A DNA stretch of 64,000 bases from the NCBI RefSeq assembly GCF_008831285.2, contig NC_045142.1, forward strand, positions 13,530,716 to 13,594,715, written 5' to 3'. This document shows, piece by piece, positions 49,251-61,849 of the stretch; position 1 is the first letter of the stretch, and each line of letters opens with the position of its first letter. The notes beneath the pieces are model-generated. The model saw nothing but the letters and a program-made list of their open reading frames with translations. It was not told where the DNA came from and searched no databases. The translations under genes were made by a program, and so were the position numbers. Source of the stretch: Nymphaea colorata (Eukaryota > Streptophyta > Magnoliopsida > Nymphaeales > Nymphaeaceae).

Positions 49251-49908
49251 ATGGATCGTACGGAGATCGTGTTCTTCGACGTAGAAACCAGCGTGCCCTT
49301 CCGAAGCGGGCAAAAGCACGCACTATTGGAGTTCGGGGCGATTGTGGTCTGTCCGAGGAGGCTGGAGGAGCTGCGGAGTTACTCCACGCTGGTGAGGCCG
49401 GCCGACCTCTCTTGCGTCTCTCCGACATCAGTCCGCTGCAATGGAATCACGAGGGACGCCCTCTCCACCGCCCCTTCCTTCCATCAGGTGGCCGAACTCG
49501 TCTACGACATGCTTAACGGGAGGGTGTGGGCGGGCCACAACATTTTGAGGTTCGACTGCCTTCGAATTCGCGAAGCCTTCGCAGAGATTGGTCGTCCAGC
49601 GCCGGAGCCCAAGGGGATTATCGACTCTTTGGAACTGCTGACGCGCAGGTTCGGAAGAAGAGCAGGAAACATGAAGGCACGTCTCCTTTTCCTCTCTCTT
49701 TCCTCTCCCTACCATTTTCCGCTTCTTCTAATGATGGGTCCACTTCAAGGCGGTTTCTTCTTCCATTCTTTCCAGTTTCTTCTTCTATGGGACTTAGTTG
49801 TGCTTCTTATTTGTCCTGCAACTATTAGGTCTACATCTTGATTCATGCTCACACACACACATACACACAGACAGAGTTCGGGAAGAGGATGGGGGGGGGG
49901 GGGGGGGG

Positions 49909-49957
<49 letters not shown>

Positions 49958-51649
49958 CATTGAGCGGAAGATGTTGATTAGTCATAGTTCTTTTGACCCC
50001 CCTATCACAGGCATTATCAAGATTTTTCCTGCCTTCCCCTTACAAGCACCTCGTTAGTGGACATTCTATATTTTAATGTTTTCGAGAATAGGCTTATAAG
50101 AGAAGTTAGTCCCAATGTATTAGATTATGTTTCTGCAAAGTGTAGGATTAGTGTGATACAATGCAGAAGCTCTACGGCTCAGTCAATTTCATGTTTAGCA
50201 GGACCAAGCTAATTGATTGTTTGCCTTTCACTAACATTTTCCATTGTCTGTTTTCTCCGTCAGATGGCTACTTTGGCATCTTATTTTGGGCTTGGCCAAC
50301 AGAAGCACAGGTACTTTATCTGCTTTCTTTGACGTAGTTCTGTCTATTCGGACGATTGACTGGCCACAGTTTCCTTTACTTTCGTATATTAATTGCTTAA
50401 TTGTATAGCTGTTAAATCGCTTCATTATTTAACATGTTTATTTCCTTAATCGGTTGCATCTTACATCACATGCACAATGCTTCTACAAGTAATTTTGTAA
50501 GGAGTGTTTCTGTCTAGCTATTTACCTACTGGTCATTTTGCAACAAACGTAGAAAATGTACTACTTCGGATAAGGTGATATTGTCTGGAACAGAACCTAA
50601 AAAGGAAGAATTTTTAGCTCCAAACATTTGGTTAGACCTTGAAAATCAAAATTATTTTGGAAAAATGGGTCATCCGCATTCAAAAGGGGTTTGGAGGCTA
50701 GTCACAAGTTTGAGCCAGGGTTTGGGCGCAAGACCCAATGCTTGCACAAATGCCCACCTTCTGAGCAGCTAGATGTTCATAAATTTCCTCTGGTACAGGA
50801 GTAGAAGGAATTAGTTGCTATTTGTTTGATCAACTTGTAATTGTGAGTAACCCAACATATTTCCAATTTCTGATCAAGAATAAGCTTCAAATCTAAATCT
50901 TGTTATTGTATCAGGAGCTTGGATGATGTTCGGATGAATCTGGAAGTTGTCAAGTATTGTGCAACTGTCTTGTTTTTGGTGAGTTTGATGCCTATGAACT
51001 ATGAAGTCTGGATTTTGTCATATGTATCATTTGTGTACTCTCTTGCATGGTGAGCAACTGTTTTGAATCGTTTGTGATTGTTTATGTGCATGTATATCAT
51101 CAATATTGCTAGATACAACCTACATCGTGAGACATGCCTAAAATCCAGGCAGAACTTGGTGCATTATACAGTCTAAAAGAAAAACTAAACCAAGAAAACA
51201 CAATATTAGGTTTTTAAATTAACAATAGAACTGAAACATTTCTCAATGAAAAACATATCACTCTCAATTTATAACAACAAAATAATTAAACTGCACAATA
51301 CCACTGATGCCAGACGTTCCATAACATAGTAATGAACATGGTCAGAAGTTTGGATGTGGAATAATAAAGTTAAACAATTAAAAATTAAAGGTTATATATC
51401 ATAAAGAGAGCATTTTACAATTTAACATCCCCGGCTTGTATACTGTAGTGCACATAAAATTTTTAATTTCTTAAATCCCAAATACTAAAATCCTATTTCT
51501 ATTTATTAAAACCTAAAAACGTGAACTGAAGCCTCAAATTACTAAATCTAATTAGAAAAATAGTGGAACATAATTCCTCAAGATGATCACAGTTTCCATG
51601 TTGTCAATTGTCTTCAATTTTATAATTCTAATGAACTAGAGAAAAAGAA

Positions 51650-51698
<49 letters not shown>

Positions 51699-54019
51699 TA
51701 TGTACATATATATGGCAAAATCATCTGCAACATCAAAAAGAAAGAGAAAAGGAAAATCTACATCAAAATAGACAAAGAAGAAAGCAAAGCTCTGTTGACT
51801 GCAGAAGAAGTAGAAAACTGAAAATTATCTGCCTTGGACAATAATGGAAAGATGTCAACTATTGAGTGCCTAAGTAAGCCTAAGCACCCCTGGGCAATAA
51901 CCTAGAAGTGACTAATGGTCTATCATCTAAGAACAAAAATCAAGTGACCAGCCAAGCTTATGAGGCCTCGGCACACCAAGCATGCTTTTACCAACATGGA
52001 TGTTCATCTGCATTGGAGGATTGATTGTCTTTGAATGTTTGTCAGAAAATAGATTTCTGACATCTAGATGAAAGCTGCAGTTCCTTGACTTATATTTACA
52101 AGCCACATTTGGCACTATCTGAGGATGTTGGAATGATTACCATACGTGCTGTCTGAATTGTGTCGCTGTGATGATCAGTAGTCTCTCCTGGTGCTACAGT
52201 CCTACAGTTCATCCCAGTTGCTTGTTCTTATTTGGTTTCACCTCCATAATATCAAAAACAGCACCCTTTTGTTGCATCAATATGTTCTTTCATTCGTATC
52301 ATTGAAAGTTTTTTCTGGAATAGGCAGTCATCAAAGAATCTTTGGGTGGAAGCCATCAAACAAACTTATAAAGTAGCTTTCGTGACTCAGTAACGTACTC
52401 CTTATCCTGCAAATATGTTGTTGCATGATAATTCCTGCAGGAGTCCAGTCTTCCTGAAGTTTTGATGGTTGACTCTTCAAACATGGTCAAGCAATGCCAT
52501 TGTGTTGCTGAGGCTGCATGCTCTAGAGATGTAGGCTCTACTCTAACCTTGATGACAACCCACAAGTTACCTTCTACGTCTATGAAGCAGCCACACAAGG
52601 TTCCAGATTCTCTTAAGGTGCCTGACAGTAGAGATCCCTTTGACTTGTCCAATTTCATTGATGAAATTGAAACAACAAACACCTCCCAAAGGGATGCTAA
52701 TCTTCTGGATGGAAGGAGGCAATCGGATTCATCTGAAATGATGCCTAATCTGCCTGCTGTGTCTAAGGGCTCATCTAGCAGTTGTTCTGGGTTCTTGGAA
52801 TCGCATCAGATCTCCTTGGCTGCTTTGAATGCATCTCTTGTTCCATTTTTGGGGGGATGCCAGCGAATAGCACTGCTTCACAATGGGGTTCCTTTGCAAA
52901 TTTGTGGTGTGAATATGAAGATTCACTTTGGAGTGAGCTCAAAGTATCTTGATCATTCTGGACGACCTCGAGTAAGTATTGTAGTAGAGCCACCCAAAGC
53001 ATTGTGCGAGATCCTGGACAGATGTGATCAACTCGCTCGGCAGTTGTCTTCTGATTCTGGTAGTGACTCAGAATGGAGAACCACTGTGATCCGGAAGAAT
53101 GGATTCTCAAACTTGGGCCCTACATTTCGTCTGCAGTAAGTTTCTTATTTCCTTCCCTTGTGTGATCCAAGAGATCTCTTTGATCCTAGTTTCTTCTGCA
53201 TCCATGTGTGGTGGTCTTATCATTCGAGTGTCGTGTATTCATATGGAAGGCAGATGTGCTCAGTTCATCCAGTGGGTTACATGAAACACCACAAGGAACC
53301 ATAGTTGAGGCACCAGCCAGAAAATGCAGGGGTCCTAGTGGTGTTTCACCTTAAGAAGGTTGACTCACATGAGCTGAATTCCGTTTATTGAGTAGGTAGG
53401 TAACTCACGCTCATGAGTGAGGATGCACCTGGATTTCTTGTTACTATATATGTAGCAGTACTTGTTCGGCCATGTTATCCACTCTTTGCTTTGCATTCTC
53501 TTTCTATTTTCAGCATTCCTACTGCAACAAAAGGAGAGGGCTCTGCCTACTCTACAGAAATATATCAGCAAGAACCTACAGGAACAAGGAAACTAGTTTT
53601 CACTAAAACAAATGTTTCTGAGCTGGAGCCATTCTTTCTCCCAGGGACTCTAGTTGATGCCTGCTTTCGCTTAGATGTGTACGACTACCAACAGCATGCT
53701 GGTATCCGCCTGGTGGCAAAGAAGTTGTTGCTGCATCCTTCAATGCCAGTGCCTTCCGCAATGGAGGTAAATGCATGAACAAGAGGAAAATCAGACAGAA
53801 TGTGCTGACCATGTATCTTTTGGATGGTTGTTTTACTTGTATACTAACCCATAGATCGCCATCGTATCATCACCTGGGAAATTTGCCATGGATTATTTAA
53901 CTGATGATGATATAGGGGAAGAAATAAAACCTTTTTATTTGTCAAGAGAACCCTGTGCACATGGTCGAGTTGAGAGGTTGATCCTCAGTGAGCTTTTTTC
54001 GTGCTATCAGGTCGTGTAA
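49251..54019 (+). CDS. NEN: NEN-like DEDDh 3'-5' exonuclease
   Basis: Exons 49251-49676, 50264-50310, 50915-50978, 52441-53135, 53514-53766 and 53855-54019 join in phase to 549 residues. The N-terminal 170 residues form an RNase T-type exonuclease domain: FFDVET (Asp10, Glu12), GHNILRFD (Asp102) and HRSLDDV (His157, Asp162), the DEDDh set. LDDVRMNLEVVKYCATVLFL and the C-terminal TEIYQQEPTGTRKLVF and YDYQQHAGIRLVAKKLLLH match NAC45/86-dependent exonuclease (NEN) proteins, which in Arabidopsis act in nuclear degradation during sieve-element formation. The first intron must begin with GC (AAG|GCACGT) to keep phase and the conserved GNMK-MATLASYFGLG junction. The end is uncertain: if the GTAAAT at 53767 is not spliced, the protein stops at 53778 with 498 residues. 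Confidence 0.9.
49848..49954. repeat. Compound microsatellite (CA)n-(G)n-(GA)n in NEN intron 1
   Basis: A CA-rich run, then about 19 G, then about 22 GA repeats, all inside the intron 49677-50263. Open frames through it are artefacts. Confidence 0.95.
50979..52440 (+). other. NEN intron 3
   Basis: A 1,462-bp intron with GTGAGT donor and TTCCTGCAG acceptor. It holds a (TA)n(CA)n run at about 51655-51700 and AT-rich sequence without coding content. Confidence 0.8.
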
Positions 54020-55316
54020 TCCTTTTTTATGTTTAAAAATAAAAATTGAAGAAAAGAAAATCAGCTTATCTCTGGTGGCCATGTGGAATTTTTTTAACGA
54101 TCTTAAGATGATCGATACTTCTAGTGTGTATTATTTCAAAATCTTGATTGGCATTTAAGTTGTGAGATACTTGTTAAACCATGCTTGAATATTCTGAGGT
54201 CTTAACTTGTTTCTTTTAGCAAAGAGCCGGTAAACTCACCAAACAGATGTGTTAAGTCCACCTTAACAGATTATGATACTTAAATGATATTGAGAAAATG
54301 GACTACAATTAGCACATAGGCCAATAGCCCGAAGGTGGAGGTATCTCAAAGAGGCCGAAACCTCCCTCACCCCTACTCTCCTTTACCCCTCCACTCTTCC
54401 CCTCTTTCCAGCCCGTTGAGTCTAAGTCTGCTTGAAGTCTGTCAGCTATTGGGAAGAGTGGCCAGGGCTGCTAACACTGCCGATGCCATGATATCATGGA
54501 GCCAATTAACGGGAGGACTCTTCAACAGCCTGAGCCATCTTTTCTAGAGACATAAACTCCTCAACTTGCTGCAAGTCTTCTCACATGTATTTCCTCTTTA
54601 CCGCATGGGTGAAGAGTCCTTTTCTTTCCAGTTGGCACAAGAAAAAAGATCACTTCCCACAAGCCGCTCCTGTTTAAGGCATTGATTGCAGCATTAGCTG
54701 ACAAGTCCTCACCTATGTTGTCAAGGCAGCTACATGCCAGTCAGTGCCTAGGCCAAAAAGGCAACCTGGTTTTTTTTCAAAAATATATATAATAATATTA
54801 AGTATTACAATATTACTAATATTTGAAATGCATATAATAGAAATATAACACGCATAATTAACGTAAACAATAAAAAAGTAATTTTTGGTAATTGAAAATC
54901 ATACAATCATTAAATATGCAAAAATCAATAACAAAAGTTTAACATTTCTCATTAAATGAAATAAAGTACAACAAAAAAAAAAAACTAAATTTAATCTTAA
55001 TACGAAGGAATGTAAATCTACAAGAAGGCTTTGATTGTTTCACTAGGTTCTTCAACCTGAAGTTGCAATTTGTCTTGTTGTGGCTTCAACAAGTTCCTTA
55101 GTGGTTGATAATTGTCTTCTTTCTCAGAGTCTGGGACTACAAGTGAAGATAAATTGTCTTGTTCAGTTGAATAAACAATAGCATTATAAGGATGCTAATA
55201 CGCTAACAAAGAAATGCTCGATACTTAGATGCCAAAATATAATGTTTACTTCATTAAACGTTAAAAATTAGGAAAATCAAGACAATAAGTTTCTAAAAAG
55301 CATGGTAATTAGATGA
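54020..55316. other. NEN 3' flank and intergenic stretch
   Basis: An AATAAAAAT near 54037 could serve polyadenylation of the NEN-like gene. The remainder, including a CT-rich patch near 54360-54420 and an AT-rich zone from 54780 to 55000, shows no gene. Confidence 0.45.
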
Positions 55317-56360
55317 TGAAAAAGATGCTTCTGAAGCATCGTCTAAATTTAATGATATATTAGCATCTTCATCTGTGTCCTTACAATTGGTTTCTTTTTA
55401 TTCTTCTTAAATTTCAATCAACTTTCACTTTCCCCTAGCTTTGGATTCATTTTTTTGACTTTTATGTTATTTGTCTGATCATCTAGATGGACCATCATGG
55501 TCTTGAGAAGTGCCAGTTGCCATGTCAACAAGATCCTATATGAGAAAATAATCATCAACATAAACATTATCATCATCACTTGGCCATTCATCATTTTCAT
55601 TAACTTCCCGCAAGACAATGGGATTAATTTTTTTGCTACTTCTTTTTTTTTTCATATTGTTCCGTTAACCGCTGATTATAATCCACAAACACTAAGTTAT
55701 TTAACTTTTTGTGTTGCAACCTATTTTGCTTCTTTAGCTCCAAGACATTTAGCAATGTAAATATATGAGGATAATGCTTAACCCTCAAACAATATAAAAA
55801 CAATAAAAAATGTTCATATCGGTTCGAATTTCGAAAGTACTCCAATTCCGTTCACAACTAGAAACACTGCATGTAAGACTCAACACTCGAACAACAAAAT
55901 GTTGTCGTTTAGGACATCCAATGCCACAAAAGATCCACCAATCAACTATGACATATAAAAAAACCCTAATGTTATTTGTTGTTAAATAACCAAAATGTGT
56001 CATAAATTTATATCATGATTCAGAAGTCATAACTTACTTGGCAAAAGTATTTTCCTCTTCTGAATTACCATGTCCATCCCAAATGGTCCTTGTGCTTTAC
56101 GATATGCCACTAGTTGGTCATGTATGTTATATGCTCTAATGGACTGCCAACTAGACATAAAAATACACTTGAATAGTTCTAGCTTGACTTCGTAATTGGA
56201 CTTAATATTAGCATCATCATAGAATATTGAAGGATTTAAGTATAACCCATTTGCATGTAGAGGTTGATGCAATTGAGTATTCCATGTTTTATCAACAATT
56301 TCCCATATAGGTTGATATGAAGACTTATCTTTCTTCAAATTCACCTATTGCAATTTAAAA
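55317..56360 (-). pseudogene. hAT transposase relic (C-terminal dimerisation region)
   Basis: Minus strand: one open frame (56344-56027) reads WEIVDKTWNTQLHQPLHANG and LNPSIFYDDANIKSNYEVK, typical of the middle of plant hAT transposases. Next, in another frame, DWWIFCGIGCPKRQHFVVRV and LSLTCSVSSCERNWSTFEIR, the hAT dimerisation core, then KKQNRLQHKKLNNLVFVDYN and an Asp/Glu-rich tail. Frameshifts separate these parts, and the N-terminal zinc finger and catalytic part are not seen. Confidence 0.85.
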
Positions 56361-56467
56361 AATGCTAGATTGTAGAGTAATAACGAATCAACGAAGAAAA
56401 AATCTTACAAAGCATAAATAACTTGCTTCTTTGTTTTTTTATACTGTCCATTGCCTCATATATTAAA

Positions 56468-56942
56468 CCCTCATGAAAAAGATGCATCTGAATTATCGTC
56501 CAAATTTAATGATATATTAACATCTTCATCTGCGTCTTCAAAATTGGTTTATTCTTCTTCGTCTTCTTATTGAATTTCAATCAACTTTAGCATTCCCTTG
56601 CCTTTGGATTCATTCTTTTGACTTCTATGTTATTTGTTTTATTGTCTTGACAGACCATCTTGGTCTTAAGAAGTGCTAGTTGCCTTGTCAACAAGATCCA
56701 TGTGAGAAAATAATCATCATCATAGACATTGTTATCATCACTTGCCCATTCATCATTTTCATTAACTTCTCGCAAGACAATTAGATCCATTTTTTTGCAA
56801 CTTCTTTTTCTTTCTTTATATTGTTCCCTTAACCGCTGATTATCAAACACAAAAACTAAGTCATTCAACTTTTTTGTGTTGTAATCTATTTCACTTCATT
56901 GTATGAAGTTATAAGACATTTAAAAATGTAAATATGATCACT
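56468..56942 (-). pseudogene. Second copy of the hAT transposase C-terminus
   Basis: The segment is a diverged direct repeat of 55317-55768. It encodes LVFVFDNQRLREQYKERKR, a VLREVNENDEWASDD tail and further residues in a 93-residue open frame. Only the C-terminal portion is duplicated. It lies upstream of the larger relic on the same strand. Confidence 0.8.
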
Positions 56943-57374
56943 GAAAAGGCAAATTAGTATACTTAGCATATGAAGGGGCTGCATAATGACCAGCCCTTTC
57001 ATCGTGGAGACGATGGGAAAAAGGACGATGGGACGTGTAGCAGCAATATTGCATAAATAGGGAAGCAAAAAGAATTGCTCAAATAAGAAGGGGACATTTT
57101 GGAAAAAGAAGGCATTTAAATTACTGAAATCTACAAGGGCATAACCAGGGGGCGCTTCTCGTTGAAAAACTGAATACCTTTTCGTTTTTAGCTGGCGTCA
57201 GCACGGAACATCCAGTTCCATGGTCGGGGCCGCTCGCTGAGTTTGCTCCTATGGTGTATGGACGATCGGCTTGAAGGAAGAAAGGATGCTTCGCAGCAGA
57301 ACGTTCCTGTTGGTCTTCCGTTGCTTATTCGACCCTGAACGACATTGATCGCCCTGTGGCCAAGGGAGAGGAAT

Positions 57375-59977
57375 ATGGAAGAGGAGAGACGGGATAAAAA
57401 GATGGAAGAGTCTTCGTCGTCGTCCAATCTCAGAGAACCTTTTAGATTGTGCAATGAAATGCAATTGCTGGAATTCCCGGACAAGTACGTCATAAGGCCA
57501 ACGGATTCTCAATCCCTTCAGCCTTTCTGCATCGGCCGCTCTGACGGAGTTATTGGGCCCCTCGGTAGATCTTCGTTGCGCTTTTTTGTTGCTTTTCCTC
57601 TATGATAGAAATGAATGTTCATTTTATTTGATCCAATTGTTTCCGTGCCATTGAATTGGTTGTTCTCTCTCCTCTTTCGTTAACATAAAGAATTAGTTAT
57701 GGCCGAGTCTATGTGAACTGGATATTTCACCTTTCCCCTCAACTTTTTGAGGTATCTAATCTGTTGTTTTCCCGGTTTATCTTATTGGTGTTCCTTCTTG
57801 AAAGCAAGGTGGATTTCAATTATTACGTTTTGGCCTATCAGCTACCATCCCGTATTTCGCGAATATGCAGGCCGTCATTAGATTCCGTGACAGATAAACC
57901 GGGCACTTCCATTTGCTTACAGCCAAATGCTCCAGCTGGTTCGACATGTGTAAAGGGGCATCCGTTTGTTGGTGTTCCGAGGGAGTCTCTCTCTCTCTCC
58001 AACGCGTAGAATGTCTGAAGTAGTGAGTGCAAGCGCTAGTAACCAAATAGGTGCTGCGATTAGTTCGGCTGTTGACTTTTTTCTTCCTTAGGTAAAAAAA
58101 ATCATACCTGAAGTTTGGTAGATTTTAATTTAGGTTTTCTCCCTGAAGATTTTGGAAATCGTGGACCATAGTTAGATACCTTAAAACCTTGTCTACGTAT
58201 TAAAACCTCATCTTACTGCTCGAAGATGGATAAGGGGCGGCGGTGGAAAAAAATTGATTCCATTATCATTGGTACAAAGGTGCGTTTATTTAGAACACAT
58301 CTCTAACTTCGTTAAAGATTTGTCATTAAAAATCAAATGCTCCTGTCAAACGCTCGCTGGAGACGTGATCTTTTAGGTAGTTTATAACTTCCCGATAACT
58401 TTCAAAATTTATAAGCGCATTTCCTTTAGGCTTTTAAATATTTGCAACTGCTTGTTAATTGTTGGATCATTTCACCTGGGTTACACAAGTTCCTTACGAA
58501 CAGCTAATGCCTTATCATAGTACATAACGTATAATTGAGTAGAAATTTGTAATAGATGATGTTCTTACCCTCCAAGCATCTCTTCCACCAATTCTCTTTC
58601 TTACGGGATACTAATCGTGGTTTGTAAGATAATTTTTATGTTCTTGAAAGGTGTGCGTTCCTGCACAGTTAATTCATTCATTGAAATTTAATAAAGAAAA
58701 ATCATGACTCATAAAAACCAGAAGAAAGGAAGAAGAGGCAAACATGTTATATAATAAGTGACACAAAAATCACATGTAAAGTACACATATAACTAAATTA
58801 AAACATAAACAACATAAATGCATCTAACTAAATCAAGAGTTAACAACATAAAAGTGTCATCCATTAATTTTTTAAATTGCATACAACCTTAACATTGTTA
58901 ACCACATTAAGGTGGATATCTGATATGAAGTATCGGCAATATTGCATGTCAAGCAACTGAAACTAATTTAATAAAGTATCTCACAACAGATGCTGCAAAC
59001 TACTTGCGTGAATTGCACATCAAAAGTGAAAAGTAAATTGCACCTTTGTTTAAAACTGCCCAATGCTTCATCAATGCTTTCGAACATCAAAGTTGGTAGG
59101 TAGCATCAATGCAATACATCAAAATTGGCAGGTAGCATTGATGCTATCCCCTGGTTTTACCGTAAGGTTGTAAAGATGAAACTGAAAACATTTTTCAGAA
59201 TTCAGACTTGTTTAGTTGACAAAGGTGATATTGTGAATTATGAAGATGTGCGAGTTAATTGGCCATGCATATACATGTGTACAAACAAATGCTATAATTG
59301 GTAATCAACACTTTCAAATGGACCATCTCCTCTTCTCAAAGCAGCTCATTTCTTAAATTTGAACAAATACATAATTTACTAAAATTGCTACTAGGCTGCC
59401 ATTCTTAGTTTCTTCACGCATGGTATTGCAAGGACTGTGGTCAATTAGACGGTAGGGGATGGTTTGGAATGGGAAGCTGCAAACATGGACACTATCTCCT
59501 TGAGCTACAGTCAAATATTGTTTCAGTCTAGACTCTAGCCTAAACCATGACTTTATGCTTCTGACTGGTCTCACTGGCACATGTTAGCATTCCTTTCGTA
59601 AGTGTTCCAAAAACAGATATCATGCCTGATAAAATAACAACTAGCAACTGTAATATCTTTTACATAAAATAACAATTGTACTGCTTCTTATATTCTACTT
59701 TCATTGACTTATAGACAAGCTGTCCTCCTTTTCCTACTGCGCCTTTCATCCTATGACCTTGGCATGCAGACTCAAATATTTGTCAAAATATCTTTTCATT
59801 GCTTGTGGCATTAGCAAGTAAAGATTCTGTGTATTACCTTGATGAATTTAGTTGTTGCTTCATAATTAAACAGATTTTTGCTAATTGTCCATTGCAATGC
59901 AGACGACTTGCCTAATGGAGATCCATTGAAGATTCAGACAATCTTTGGTATTGTTGGAACAATTAGACTACTAGCTG
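57375..59977 (+). CDS. SAC-domain phosphoinositide phosphatase, first two exons (partial)
   Basis: Exon 1 is 57375-57564 and exon 2 59903-59977; they join in phase (G|AC Asp) across a 2,338-bp GT-AG intron (donor GTAGAT, acceptor ATGCAG). The 88 residues read MQLLEFPDKYVIRPTDS, FCIGRSDGVIGPLDDLPNGD and IQTIFGIVGTIRLLAG, the start of plant SAC proteins of the SAC6/7/8 (RHD4-like) subgroup, membrane enzymes that remove phosphates from phosphoinositides. I chose the ATG at 57375; another in-frame ATG is at 57402. Exon 2 ends with a GTAAGT donor in phase 1, so the gene continues. No further exon is visible before 60.8 kb, where a Copia element begins, so exon 3 with the catalytic CX5R part must lie beyond the window, or the gene is truncated. 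Confidence 0.82.
57565..59902 (+). other. SAC gene intron 1
   Basis: A long intron without recognisable genes. Open frames such as the one near 57713-58009 resemble nothing known. Confidence 0.7.
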
Positions 59978-60800
59978 GTAAGTCTTAATGTGTAAACCAA
60001 ATGATTTATGTAAAGAAAGGTTCCTTATGCTTCCCACCTGGCCATTTCTGTTGAAATATTAGTATACATAAACTTGCTCTTTGCTATGAACATTGAGGTG
60101 CTTTTAGATGAACACACCTGCTTACTAAATGTGATGTTTCTTAATTATGTTTACTATCACATGAAATGTTTATCGTGTTAGTGGAATCATGCATTTTAAT
60201 TGTAAGTTGATACCCATATATTTTCCAGAGTTAGTATTTCCTCAATTTTGCTGTTTAGTGTTAATTAGTACATTTTAGAGTTTTACCTAATGCTGCATAG
60301 GCCCACCTACGCTTTTGGTTTGACTCATTGTGGTAGTAACTGTAAGACTGAGTCTTTTAAATAAAAAGGGGAATAGTAGAACAATAGGTAGGTCAGGTCT
60401 GTCTCAGGAAATGGGTCGGGTTCTATTACTAATCTTGTATTCACTCAATATACTCTGGGAGGGTGACTCGAAAGGATTATGATGACTAATGAGATGAACA
60501 TCCTCGTTGAGGAGAGGATTTGCCCTAATTTCGTGTTTCAGTGTGCGTGAGTGGATTCTAACCCTGCTCGTGTAGAAGCCTACTGTGTTAATGTAAGAAT
60601 AAGACAGATTGTGAAGAAGCTAAATAGTAAAGTTATGATATTCATTAAATACTTGGAAGTTTGCTTCAAACAATCAAGGTGATAGCACTACCAGGATATC
60701 CCTCTTATACAGTATAATGGTCTTAGAACTGAAAATTGTCGAAATAGATTGATGCCTATCTTCACTCGTAAGAGCATCATGTATATGCCATCTTTATACG
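59978..60800 (+). other. Start of SAC gene intron 2
   Basis: AT-rich intron sequence before the Copia element; no coding sequence is visible. Confidence 0.5.
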
Positions 60801-61074
60801 CTTTCATTTCTAAATTCTAACAGTGGCTGATTCATTATATTGCTGGATTTTCCATATTTTCTATACCTTTGAGGTGGAAGTGCATTTCTGTAAATCAGTC
60901 CCAATCTTGAGAATGCAAACACTTCAAGAGATACACTCTTGAAGATCCCAACACCTTCAATAGGTAAATGCACAACCAAACCTCAAACTTGAGGAGAAGA
61001 TAAATATATTAATCTCAAGAGAAGAGAACACAAGAGAGGCCTAAAAGCCTTAACAAAACAAGGGACAACAGTCC

Positions 61075-61085
61075 CTTATTTATAG
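61075..61085 (-). promoter_or_regulatory. TATA box in the Copia LTR
   Basis: CTATAAATAAG on the minus strand, followed by GGGACTG, is the likely core promoter of the LTR. Confidence 0.6.
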
Positions 61086-61117
61086 TACAATGTAAGGGAG
61101 AGAAGAAGGAGGAGTTG

Positions 61118-61174
61118 GCTGTTGGGCCAGCTCCAACGGCTAGAAATCTAGCCGTTGGAAGCTGGCCCAACAGC
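61118..61174. repeat. Near-perfect 27/28-bp inverted repeat in the LTR
   Basis: Left arm GCTGTTGGGCCAGCTCCAAC plus GGCTAGA pairs with the right arm at 61147-61174 with one bulged base and a 2-base loop. It lies just upstream of the TATA box on the minus strand. Confidence 0.9.
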
Positions 61175-61395
61175 TAATTCCCCTTTACAAAATAAGAAAA
61201 AGTAAAAATAGAAAAAGAAAAGAAATAAAAAAGGTACATAAAAAAGAAAAAGAAACAAATAAAATAAAATACATAAACACCTATGCATACATAGATATTC
61301 ATCTGTACAAATCATACATGAAACTAGATGTATGACATTATATATGAAATATACATATGTATACTTACATAATGTCTAATCTTTAAATTCTAACA

Positions 61396-61410
61396 CCCCC
61401 CCTCAAACTT
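61396..61410 (-). other. Polypurine tract of the Copia element
   Basis: AAGTTTGAGGGGGGG on the minus strand directly precedes the LTR start, the usual plus-strand primer site. Confidence 0.85.
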
Positions 61411-61849
61411 ACAGTGTGATCACCGAAAGTTTGCCAAGAAGAAACTGAAATCGTGCTGAAGCAAGTGCCTTGGTGAAGAAATCTCCAAGTTGATATTCGG
61501 AAGGGACAAAGGACATATCGATTGTTCGGCTAAGATATTCTTCTCTCACATAGTGACAATCCATTTCAATATGCTTTGTCCTTTCATGAAAAGTATGATT
61601 GCTAGCAATGTAGATGACACTTTTATTGTTACAACAGAGCTTGGTTGTTTCATTTAAGTCAATTCCAATGTCCTTCAATAAGCTTTTTAACCATACAATC
61701 TCCATGGTGGTGGTGGCCATGGCACGATACTCTGCTTCAGTTGATGATAGAGAGACCTTATTTTGTTTTTTGCACCTCCACGAAATAAGAGAGTCACCTA
61801 GAAAAACACAAAAACCAGTGGTGGAATGCCTGTTATTAGAATCTCCACC
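61409..61849 (-). pseudogene. Copia RNase H domain (after an in-frame stop)
   Basis: In the same frame as the reverse transcriptase but after a TAG stop (61852-61850), the minus strand reads STTGFCVFLGDSLISWRCKK, STEAEYRAMATTTMEIVWLK, CCNNKSVIYIASNHTFHERT and the C-terminal HYVREEYLSR and DFFTKAL motifs. All the usual Copia RNase H blocks are present. The stop replaces a codon that is normally Trp in this motif. Confidence 0.9.

Larger units (their letters stand above)
60850..61395 (-). repeat. 3' LTR of the 60.8-64 kb Copia element
   Basis: Starts TGTTAGAATTTAAAG directly after the polypurine tract. It contains a TATA box (61075-61085) and a large hairpin. Without the 5' LTR in view the far end is approximate; I assign about 545 bp. 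Confidence 0.65.

Noticed and set aside
49745..49985. Minus-strand open frames with Pro and Ser-Leu runs
   Set aside because: They translate the compound microsatellite in NEN intron 1.
57345..57374. SAC gene start at 57345
   Set aside because: The codon there is TTG, not ATG; the first in-frame ATG is at 57375.
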